Origin: Irineochytrium annulatum | Taxonomy: Eukaryota; Chytridiomycota; Chytridiomycetes; Chytridiales; Chytridiaceae | Length of the DNA: 14,041 nucleotides | Assembly (NCBI GenBank): GCA_027600665.1 | Contig: JADGJL010000775.1 | Span: forward strand, 1 to 14,041 | Reading direction: 5' to 3' | In this document: positions 1-7,808 of the stretch, piece by piece | Layout: every line of letters begins with the position of its first letter | Position numbering within the stretch: position 1 is the first letter of the stretch | The notes under the pieces: generated by a model | Databases searched by the model: none | Told to the model about the DNA's origin: nothing | What the model saw: only the letters and a program-made list of their open reading frames with translations | Program-made: the position numbers and the translations under genes

Positions 1-267
1 GCCCCGGGCGGGCGGGGGCGGCGGAGGCGTCCGCGTCGCGTCGTGTGTGCGAGGCGTCCAGGTCGCCTCGCGCGCCTTACTGAGATTCCAAGGACCGCAA
101 GCTAAAGCTCACGATAAAACCTTTGGGAAGGAGCGTGGGTGGAGCTACCCTTCCAAAATTTCCCAATCGTCCAAATTCCTCCACATCAGAAAGAACATCA
201 TAAAGGTCGCCTTCTCATCGTTGGCCCCTGATCCTCAACCACATCCATCAACCATCTGACATCAGCC
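1..267. promoter_or_regulatory. Upstream region of the first gene
   Basis: No gene is supported here. The first 60 bases are extremely G/C-rich, with clustered G runs at about 6-18. The rest turns pyrimidine- and A/C-rich towards the ATG at 268, as expected of a fungal promoter and 5' leader. An open frame at 47-259 has no recognisable protein character. The G-rich start could also be the end of a feature outside the window. Confidence 0.3.
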
Positions 268-721
268 ATGCCGGACCAGCACCAGCAATATCACCCCGCC
301 ATCGGTGAGCCCTTTCTCCGTTCTCATTCTTCGCGTTGGCCTCCACTGACAGCCTCCACTCCTTTCGCCAGATCGCGCCCACCAGATCGCGGAGGAGATG
401 CGCCATCGCGAACACCGCAGCCAGTCCAAGGTGTACCTGAACCCGGAGCAGATCCGCAGGGAGAGGCCAGAGCACGAGCAGGTGGCGGAGGAGACCGGTC
501 TCCAGCAGGGCGGCCACATGGGCGGGAAGGAGGACTCCAAGGCTAGGGCCGAGCAGCTGGCGGAGGAGATGAAGAGGAGGGACAACAACGGCGTGTTCAA
601 GATTTACTGGAAGAAGGATGGAAGTGTGGTAAGTGTTCTTCGCAACAAATTTATTTGTGTGGTGCGTTTGTGTGCTCAAGCAATTAAGGTCACGGAGAGG
701 AGTGCCGCTCAGGCCTCCTGA
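268..721 (+). CDS. Small hydrophilic protein of unknown function, 2-3 exons
   Basis: I do not recognise this protein. Exon 1 is 268-304. An intron at 305-371 (GTGAGC donor, CAG acceptor, 67 nt) joins in phase 1 to exon 2 (372-628). A second intron with a perfect GTAAGT donor starts at 629 and can end at 712 (CTCAG), leaving GCC TCC TGA. This gives about 100 residues. The start ATG has a good context (AGCCATG). The product is dominated by E, R, Q, K and H, has no hydrophobic segment, and looks helical, with a QIAEEM-like stretch near the N-terminus and an AEQLAEEMKRR stretch later. A glycine/histidine patch (QQGGHMGGKEDSK) lies between them. Such composition recalls LEA-like or other disordered stress proteins, but no family motif is clear. 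The 3' end is uncertain: another acceptor near 870 would give a KVPELYFHV ending, and not splicing at 629 also stays open to 721. Confidence 0.55.
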
Positions 722-913
722 AGTGCTTCCTTGTTTTATGACTTGCCCGACAAAAAACTTTCAAATTTGTAGCCGGTTCTTTTTTGTTTTGTTTTTTTTG
801 CGGAAAGTGTTGATATGTTTGTACGCGTTGGTTCGCCGAAGTCGACGGAATGGTATATCTATTATTCAGAAGGTCCCTGAGTTGTATTTTCATGTTTAAA
901 CAAACACAGAGCA

Positions 914-919
914 AATAAA
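914..919 (+). terminator. AATAAA polyadenylation signal candidate
   Basis: Exact AATAAA hexamer on the plus strand in an A/T-rich stretch, 193 bases after the TGA at 719-721. If the transcript uses the more distal acceptor near 870, the signal would be even closer to the stop. Placement is right for a fungal 3' UTR; function is inferred. Confidence 0.35.
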
Positions 920-1111
920 ATATGTACCATAACTTATACGACGCACGATTGCACTTACCAACTGTTCAAGTCATACGTAGGTATGTTGGTTGAAGCGCAA
1001 TAGCAGGGATGTATGAAGCCCGCCTGACGCAGATAATTTTCGTGACACCAAATTACTTTATGTGGACATTAATTTACTGCTAAAGGAAAACGAAGTACAG
1101 TGTAGTTTGAC

Positions 1112-1131
1112 GATAACAACGGATAACAACG
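1112..1131. repeat. Tandem 10-mer GATAACAACG, two copies
   Basis: GATAACAACG occurs twice head to tail (1112-1121 and 1122-1131). A third partial copy, GATAACAAC, lies at 1396-1404. It sits in non-coding DNA between convergent genes. It may be a small tandem duplication with no function. Confidence 0.5.
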
Positions 1132-1475
1132 GCGATCGTGCTAATAAGCACGGCCAGCCTTGAGCAAGGATTTGAAGCGGAAAAGGGAAGCTATCCAACT
1201 ATCAGTATCATGGCACCGAAAGGAGAAGAAAAGCAAATCTAAGCAATATTAAAAGTCTTCGAGTAATTTAAGCATGCAACAATTCGAGAAGTTCCATCAA
1301 GTGGACCGCAACCGCGCCGCAGTCCAGCCCATTGTCCGGAGAAATCCCGAAAAGATAGGTCCACAGGACACCAACAGAAAAGAAAAGTCGGAAGGGATAA
1401 CAACAGCAAAAGGGGGAGAAACTTGAACAAGAAAATTTGAGCGCAACGCGTGAAAACGCGGGTGCAGTAGAACAA

Positions 1476-2836
1476 CTACTTCGACACCGCGAACCCTCCA
1501 CCCATCTCCTCATCGCTCGGGTACCTCTCCTGCGGGCCGTCCTCGTGAACCTCCTCGACGGCCTCCGGGATAACGCCCACAGGACGTCCGTTCGCGATGC
1601 CGTTGCCGTACGACTTGGTCGACCTCGGCATGGACCTAATGGAGCCGGCGTAGGAGGAGCGCGTGTTGGCGCGGTTGAGGCGGTCGACCGTCATGTCGTC
1701 CTCCTCGGCCTCGGACTGGGAGTCCCAGCCCGTCTCGAGGCCGCCGGAGCGGAAGGCGGCGTAGCCGAGGAGGAGGAGGTGGATGACGGAGTGGAGGGCG
1801 AGCTATAGTCACCGGTGGGTTAGCGGTGCTGTCCAAAGGAAAAGTACGAAGAGGAAGAACGCACCACAGCGAAGGGGATCGAGATGAAGTAGTCGTTCGC
1901 GCCGTAGAAGCCGTAGGCGGTCCAAGCGCCACCATAAAGGAGACCGACAAAGGCGAGGACGAAATCAAACATGGGCGGGCGGGCGTTGTCTTCGGTGGCG
2001 TAGAAGCAGAAGCGCCAAACCTCGGCAAGATTGGCGCCGGCCTGGCCGAGGGTCGCGAGGCCAGCGATGGCGCCGAGAGCGTATTGGGCGACCTATCAAC
2101 ATTGAATCCATTCATTAGCCACTGTTTTCCCTCAACCACTAATCCACAACCGAGACTCACCTGAGCGTTCATGTAAGGCGAGACGGAAGTGGCGACGGTC
2201 CCGATCAAGAGCACCGAGAGCGCGACAATCACAAAGGTCTCATGCGTCCTCCTAACCCTCTTCCTCAGGTACGGGTGCCACTGCAGCGTGAAAGTGACGG
2301 CCGTGACGAGGGCGGGGATGGTCTGGAGGTAGATGAAAATGTCGTGCTGGGTCATGGCGTAGTTGAGCCAGGCGAGGCCAAAGATGATTTGGACCTTCCA
2401 CGGGAAGACGCGGAGGTCGGCACCCGAGCTGGGCGAGTAAGCGGGCTTGTGGGCCGCGTACCAGAAGATGGAGAAAACTGGTTTTGAGAGCGTCAGAACC
2501 ATCTCGTGGTATAAGAAGCCCCATGGCCGGTCCGGCTGCATCCGCACTGACTGCCCCGACAGCACCCCCTCCACAAGCAGACTCTGCCTGTCAGCGGCAG
2601 CGCGAAGTGGCACTGCGGCCACCGTGTACAGTCGATCCCATCCGTCGTCCTTCTCCGGCAACCACATCATCTCAGGGACGTCGTCCGCAACGACGAACCT
2701 CTCAAGGTGTCCGAAAGGCTCCCCATTCCGCCAAGAGTCCGCGCCACGGGGGGCCAACGTCAGCAACACGGAAACCCAACTACTCACCGAGACCAAGGAA
2801 AGGAACCACTTGCGAGGTTTCCAAGTTGAGCGGCAT
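1476..2836 (-). CDS. SWEET/MtN3-like multi-pass membrane protein (5' exon junction uncertain)
   Basis: Minus-strand spliced gene. The clear exons are a segment ending at 2161, then 2092-1865, then 1802-1476 (stop TAG). Introns 2160-2093 (GTGAGT/TAG) and 1864-1803 (GTGCGT, CTAAC branch, TAG) are both phase 0. The start is the first ATG (2836) after a C/T-rich leader. It encodes 16 codons and reaches a GTGAGT donor at 2787. Splicing to the CTGAC...CCAG acceptor ending at 2478 gives about 306 residues. In that model, two three-helix units each carry a W..Y and D.FI signature (W53, Y56, D62-IFI; W179, Y182-G183, D189-YFI), as in SWEET sugar transporters, followed by an acidic C-terminal tail of about 90 residues. 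The asparagines that line the sugar pocket in plant SWEETs seem absent (P195 is followed by F, not N), so substrate and even membership are uncertain. It is probably an uniporter-like membrane protein. Confidence 0.5.
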
Positions 2837-3621
2837 GATGGCGGGTGTTGATGAGGTTTACAACGACGTTCGAGGTCGGTGGGGTAAGGCTGCGAGGCTG
2901 GTGGACGTACCACTTCGTTAGAGTGACAAAGGTCAAGCAGGGAAGTGGAGTGGGCAAAGCCAAAGTTTTGACAACTTTGGGGAAAAAGGTGGTGGGGAAG
3001 ATGTGGTATAAAATCAACTATCAATAATATAAAAGAGGGAGACAAGAGAGTGGCAATCAAGCAAAAAATGAAGAAAGATAATGGAAAAAACTAAAACATT
3101 GGGAAAGTTGTCGCGATGAAAAGGAAGGTTCTATCTATGACTGCAAAGCAGAGGGGGCACGGAGATGGGGTGGGGATGGATATATTCTCAGTGCAAGCTG
3201 CGCTGTCAGTAGGTAAACGGGCCAGGGAGAGCTGAGGGGGCGGACGGCACCGTGGAAGGCTCTCTCACCTGGAGAAAACGAGGATTTCACAGTCTTTCGC
3301 CGATGCAGTCGGATGAGGAGCGGCGCCAGGGGTGTATTAATGACCGATGGCCGATGAGGTGACAATGCGATGGCGACGAGGCTGTCGACTGAAGAGGTGA
3401 AGAGTTTCGCTGGCCGACGTCAATGCGCAGGGTCTCTCCCACCCCCAGCCGTTCCATTACTGTTTCAAAACACGAGAGAACAAGCCTTCAGGCACCAGAT
3501 ACGACATGAAGTATTTTTTTTTCTTAAAACCAGCAAGTAATGGGAATTGGAGAAAGGGCGTATTCGCGAACCTTTGCAACTGCCGCGCTCGCGTCCCCGA
3601 GATCGACCTCCAATCACGGCG
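2837..3621. promoter_or_regulatory. Divergent promoter region between the SWEET-like and PARG-like genes
   Basis: About 785 bases separate the minus-strand ATG at 2836 from the first in-frame ATG of the plus-strand gene at 3622. No supported gene lies here. The left part, read on the minus strand, is a C/T-rich leader for the membrane protein. A/T-rich stretches at about 3000-3110 include TATAAAA at 3006-3012 on the plus strand, and there is a T run at about 3513-3522. Small open frames such as 3135-3365 (minus) have no protein character. Any sharing of regulation by the two genes is inferred from the head-to-head layout only. Confidence 0.4.
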
Positions 3622-3735
3622 ATGAAAGCACCTGCTCCTTCTCGAAGACCCTCAGATCACTTCCAGAGAGCCCTACAACCCTTCTCCACCTCCACGGCCC
3701 GCTCTCACGCGCATCGGCGCCCCACCTACCCCAGG

Positions 3736-6154
3736 ATGCCGTCCACGACAGCGCCCTTTAACATCGAGGAATCAACCTTCCTCGTCCAGCCGCGCCTACC
3801 GGCCACGGACGAGCTCTTCCCGAACGCCATGTCCACCTGCTCGGCCGACGCCGAGAAGGCCCAGCTCGCACTTGGGTGCAAGTACACGTTCAGCCCAACG
3901 CAATGGCTTGTGTTCTGGAGGAAGGCGGAGGGGCCGAGCGCCAAGTCCGGTCTGAGATGCGTAGTGCAAGTCGGCACGGTGCGTATGTCGGCCTAACGCG
4001 TGATCGGGGCGCGTCATTTACCTTCCGCTCCGCTTCAATAGGTCTTCTCTGTCCTTACGGGTCGGTATCGGAGCCCGCAAGGAGAAATCAAGCTGAACCG
4101 CGCGGCCCTCCGGCAGGCCGTGGTCGAGACGCGCCTATTCGACATCGGCCAGGTCCTCAATCTGAAGAAGGGTGGCCAGGATAACTACTCTTCCGGCAAC
4201 AGCAACAGCAATGATGATAACTACACCGGCCAAGGCGAGCTCTCGTCGCAGGAGTCCATGTTCCCGGTGAAGGCCGCGACCGTCTCGGCCAGGGTCAGGG
4301 CCGCGGCTCTCTCGAACGCGCCCGTCGAGGCTGGACCAAAAATCATTGTCGTTGAGGGGGACACCATGAACGGTAAGCCATAAGCCAAGCTCTACCCCAA
4401 CATCCCCATCTAAATATACCTTCACAGTCGCTCTCCAGCTCCGCCGCGTCTTCAAGCACACCCCCGCGGCCATGGTGCCCATCAACGGCTCCATCCCGGG
4501 CGGCTTCTACCGACGCGGCGGCGGCTCGGCGGAGGAGGAGATCTGCCGCCGTTCCAATCTCTGGGACTGCCTCGACGACCCTTACGGCCACAGTGTTCCC
4601 GACCCAATACCCTCGGCCCAGGGTTCCGCGTCGTCCGTCGCTGTCGCCTCGGCCACCGCTTCGAACTCATCCGTCGCCGCGAACGCCGGGAACGCCAGCA
4701 AGGGGAAGAGAGGAGCGCCGAAGCCGTTGGGCGGCGGGTTGCCGGGGAATCAAGGATCGAGAGGGAGCATGAACACTCGTGGGGATGGAGCCGGAGGGGC
4801 GGGAGGTGGTGGCAGCGGGGCCGGGAGGCCTTATCATCTTAGGAACAAGAAGCGCGGGTGGAGCTATCCGGTCTCGGAGTCACAGGCCGTCTACGCGCCG
4901 GGAGTCTATGTGAGTGGTCGCGCTATCTCGTCTTGAATGTTCACTTTTCGGAGTGTTTAACTCATTCGCATCACAGGTGTTCCGTGCGTCCGAGTCTGAA
5001 GGATACTCCTTCCTTCGCCAGCCGGGGCGCGTGTCATGTATCTGCGTGGTGGCCGACATGAACCGGGACGCACCGTCGGACGCCGCATCGTACGCGAATG
5101 GCGTGGGGCTCCCGAGACTGAGAACATTTGGAAGCAACCAGTCGCTCGTGAACGCAGGCGTCAACAAAGCGGCGGGTGGATCAGGCTTTGCGGGACAGGT
5201 GAAGTCCGTGGGCGCGGAACCGAGGATGGGAGTCAAGGCCGCGAAGGCGTACGCAAGAAAGGTGGAGTTCATCATGAAGATTGCTATGAAGGAACAGAGA
5301 AGGGTTCGTGCACTTCCCGCGTTTTGGTACATAGTTACCGCCCTGACATTGTTTTGATGCAGGTTCTTGTCCTTGGCGCTTTGGGCTGTGGCGCTCACGC
5401 TACGCCGCCACGTCACGCGGCGGAGATCCACAGGATGGTCCTGCAAGCCGTGGACCCGAGGGGTGACTATTTTGACCTCGTAGCCTTCGCCATCGTCGAA
5501 GATCAAAACTCATTCCGATCCCACAACCCTGATGGTATGTATGCCTTCTGTCCACTGCATTATCGTAAACACAGTCGTTAACGCGGCTCCCTCGCGACAG
5601 GCAACTTAAAGCCCTTCGCCGACATCCTCACGTCCGGCATCGTCACGCCACTTACCGAGCTCGAGTCCACGCCCGAAGTCACGGATCCGGACGAGGCCCC
5701 GATTCCCTCGACTCGCCACCACACTTCCGTCGCGGCCCCAACCTCCACCACTGCGCGCGGCGCCGGCTATAAGGACTCCGTCTTTGGCCGCCCGGCATCC
5801 CTCGGTTCCGTGCCGACGCTCGGGAGCCAGCGGGCCAATGGTGACAACGGCAGCGGCGACGTTTCTGTCGAAGCGCTGTCGATGGCGCCGAGCTCACGCA
5901 CGACGCTGGCGAGCTCCAGGGGCTCGTTCGGGTCCGGGTCCAGCGTCCGGTCTAAGAGCGTGAGGTTTGACGGTGGCGCGAGCGGCGGCCAGAGCATGGA
6001 GGAGGGTCTAATACAGGGAAGACCGTTGGCGAGACGGAGCGGTGAGGCGGCGTCGGCAAACTCGCTGGTTGGGAGGAAGAGGAAGGGGAAGGCGCAGTCG
6101 CTCGAGTTCAAATCGAGCGACACGCTGAGGTACACCGGCGGTACTCGGGTTTGA
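3736..6154 (+). CDS. Microbial-type PARG (DUF2263/TIGR02452-like) domain protein, six exons
   Basis: Exons 3736-3978, 4042-4372, 4428-4909, 4977-5303, 5363-5534 and 5601-6154 join cleanly to 702 residues; introns are 55-67 nt with GT/AG ends. The order of motifs matches the microbial-type poly(ADP-ribose) glycohydrolase family (macrodomain-like fold, removing ADP-ribose): a GRYRSPQGE segment at about 88-96; an ETRLF element near 110; KIIVVEGDT at 181-189; a signature loop PGGFYRRGGGSAEEEICRRS at 215-234; the beta-strand and glycine-cysteine motif VLVLGALGCGA at 462-472; and FAIVEDQNS at 503-511. The family signature normally reads PGGG...QEE; here the third glycine is Phe218 and the Gln is Ala226, while the acidic pair is kept. 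Residues about 247-327 are a Ser/Ala/Gly low-complexity insert, and 529-702 form a Ser/Arg/Gly tail, probably disordered. An in-frame ATG at 3622 would add 38 mostly basic residues resembling a mitochondrial presequence. Activity is inferred. Confidence 0.7.
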
Positions 6155-6460
6155 TTCTGCTGCTTGCTGTTGACTTTTGGCTGCCCGTATCCCCCAAGTG
6201 CACTGAGGATTGTTGCAGCTGCTGCTTCGTTGTGTACTTACGGTGAGTATGCAGATAAGCTCTCACAAAATACCCTGGAAGTAAATAATTGAAGTAAAAT
6301 AAAAAGGCTTTTGCTGGTGGGTATTATAATAACACGATTCTTCACCGCTTTTACCACCATCAGTGATTGCATCAGAATATCGCTCTCAAGCCGTCGCTCC
6401 ACGAGTTACGACGAGAAGTCGCCACCACGATCCTCCTCCCCAACATCCTCCGATCCCACG
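6155..6460 (+). promoter_or_regulatory. 3' UTR of the PARG-like gene and promoter of the first F-box gene
   Basis: About 306 bases without a gene. AATAAA at 6298-6303, 144 bases after the TGA, is a candidate polyadenylation signal for the upstream gene. The same stretch holds GTGAGT (6243-6248) and CTCTCACAAA (6260-6269), which recur with the same spacing before the paralogous gene. The bases just before the ATG at 6461 are C/T-rich. No in-frame upstream ATG exists for the F-box gene. Confidence 0.45.
6220..6269 (+). promoter_or_regulatory. Duplicated upstream element, copy 1
   Basis: TGCTGCTTCG (6220-6229), GTGAGT (6243-6248) and, after 11 bases, CTCTCACAAA (6260-6269). The last base lies about 190 nt before the ATG of the first F-box gene. 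The same parts occur at 7630-7670 before the second F-box gene, with the identical 11-base gap between the last two blocks. GTGAG and CTCAC are inverse complements, so the element could also fold. It may be a regulatory element or simply sequence carried along with the gene duplication. Confidence 0.4.
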
Positions 6461-7525
6461 ATGAACCTTTCCGAACTACCCGCCGACCTTCATCTCAACA
6501 TCGCCGAGTGGATTCCGACTTTGAAAGACCTACGCACCTTCTCCCAGACATGCCGAGCTTTCCGCTCCATCGCTGAGGATCCGTACCTGTGGCTCATGCT
6601 TGCCGAACATCGCTTCGGAAAGGTAAGATTCCACACTCCCGCGTTTTCTTAAGGTCATTAACACGATTTTCTCTTCCTGACCTTCCTCAGGAGGCTACCA
6701 GGAAGCGGGTGGCTCACCTGGAGCCGCCGGAGGACCCGGCCGGGGCGCCGGACTACAAGTCGCTCTACATCGACATGCTGCGCCGGTCCCAGTGCGCTTA
6801 CGCGGACGAGCTCGGGGTCGCGTGGATGAATGGGACGTTTTGGAGGATGGTAGACACGGTGCCGGATAGGTGGGAAATTTGATCAGTTTTTGAGGGTTTT
6901 ACTGAATGCGCCTTTTGTCATCTCCAGCATTAGCCCGAAGGTCGTGTCCCTCCGGAGCGTGTGCTGGTTCGACGTGCAGGCGAATCTCCAAAACGTTGCA
7001 CCGGGGACGTACATTCCGTACTTCCGCATCCTGCTCGGTACGCGTGCGAGGGGTTTGGAGAGAATTGAGCTTGGCTGCGGGATGGAGCGTGACGGCGAGG
7101 TAAGCGGCTTTATGATCATTTTCCACGGCGATGTGGTGCTAATCGTTGGACTCCGCGTTTAGATAACCTCCTCAGTCGTGTATAATCTCGCTAACTACCT
7201 CATGAACCCCACGCGGGAGCAGTGGTTCACGCTAGAGCTGGAGCCTTTCACCATAGACACCGAGGATGGGTTCTCAAATATACGACTCTGGATGGTTGAT
7301 CATAGCACTTCTTGGAAATTTGGCCCGGTCGCCATTGACACGATCGGCTTGATGGATGCGTCCGTCCCGGCGGATAAGAGGGCCATTTTTGGGATAGAGA
7401 ATGTCGGGCAGAAAAAGGGCATCGATAAGGCCGGGAACCCGTCTTCACCAACAGTTGCGGTTGGCGAGGCAAGTGTTCTGGGAGGGATTATTCGAAATGT
7501 CGGTGGATTCTTGGGTTTGTGGTGA
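6461..7525 (+). CDS. F-box protein with C-terminal PP2/Nictaba-like domain, paralog 1
   Basis: Four exons (6461-6622, 6691-6869, 6928-7099, 7163-7525) give 291 residues; intron phases are 0, 2, 0. Residues about 4-50 form an F-box (SELPADLHLNIAEWIP, then TFSQTCRAFRSIAEDPYLW), the helical motif that binds Skp1 in SCF ubiquitin ligases. A linker with DYKSLYIDMLRRSQ, typical of fungal F-box proteins, follows. From about residue 125 the protein reads CWFDV...APGTYIPYFRI, and later REQWFTLELEPF...IRLWMVDH...DTIGLMDA. These blocks resemble the order of conserved blocks in plant phloem protein 2 (PP2/Nictaba) lectin domains: W.(D/E)v, L.P.T.Y, W.e.eLg.F, and a final K.G...IdgI-like strand. In plants this F-box/PP2 pairing exists and the second domain can bind glycans. 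A role as an SCF adaptor recognising glycoproteins or another ligand is inferred. The C-terminal 40 residues are variable. Confidence 0.7.
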
Positions 7526-7808
7526 GGATGTTTACGCCGTTCATTTGTAAATAGCTTTGTCGCTCTAAGTGGCCTGAAGGGTCCTTGTGCATGTATGTTA
7601 CTTACCGTACTGAATGACTTCCATAAATCTGCTACTTCGGTACGTGAGTGCCAAAATTGACTCTCACAAAGTCCTTTCCATCATTGGCAGAGGTAAAGGA
7701 CGCTTATGAGAGGTGTTGACCGCGAGCTTGGATGTCCGAGCCGTCGTCCCTCCCATCATCCCACATTGGGGGGCTTGAGCGATGGATTATTGAAAAGGCT
7801 TGCACAGG
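7526..7808 (+). promoter_or_regulatory. Region between the tandem F-box genes, with upstream ATGs
   Basis: This stretch of 283 bases holds the 3' UTR of paralog 1 and the promoter and leader of paralog 2. Copy 2 of the shared element lies at 7630-7670. Two ATGs at 7706 and 7732 open frames different from the main gene, and both run past its start codon at 7809. They would act as overlapping upstream ORFs if included in the transcript. A CACAG just before the ATG at 7809 resembles an acceptor, so a 5' UTR intron that removes them is also possible. Confidence 0.35.
7630..7670 (+). promoter_or_regulatory. Duplicated upstream element, copy 2
   Basis: TGCTACTTCG (7630-7639, nine of ten bases as in copy 1), GTGAGT (7644-7649), an 11-base gap, then CTCTCACAAA (7661-7670). 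The end lies about 138 nt before the ATG of the second F-box gene. The gap between the first two blocks is shorter than in copy 1 (4 versus 13 bases), while the spacing of the last two blocks is unchanged. The surrounding sequence is not otherwise obviously similar. Confidence 0.4.

Larger units (their letters stand above)
722..1475. other. Convergent intergenic region, no gene seen
   Basis: About 750 bases between two converging genes. It is A/T-richer than the flanking genes and has no open frame with coding character on either strand. It holds a canonical AATAAA at 914-919, about 190 bases after the stop of the first gene and so a plausible polyadenylation signal for it. It also holds a short tandem repeat (1112-1131). 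The right part should contain the 3' UTR of the minus-strand membrane protein gene. Confidence 0.5.

Noticed and set aside
1..60. G-rich start considered as a G-quadruplex or telomeric sequence
   Set aside because: Only three runs of three or more G occur close together and there is no TTAGGG-type repeat.
47..259. Small open frame before the first gene
   Set aside because: No motif or codon bias, and it ends just before the well-placed ATG at 268; more likely promoter and leader.
1437..1808. Plus-strand 123-codon frame over the last exon of the membrane protein
   Set aside because: Antisense to an exon with clear splice sites and a transmembrane continuation; Val/Gly/Glu-rich shadow sequence.
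2484..2921. Plus-strand 145-codon frame opposite the 5' part of the SWEET-like gene
   Set aside because: Pro/Arg/Ser-rich with no motif, and opposite a frame with stronger G/C preference at third positions.
1636..3060. A continuous 474-codon minus-strand frame as one protein
   Set aside because: It starts at TTG, not ATG, its first third is leader-like sequence, and its lower part runs through a clear intron (2160-2093) into the wrong frame of the next exon. Only the parts around 2161-2480, and perhaps up to about 2790, are likely coding.
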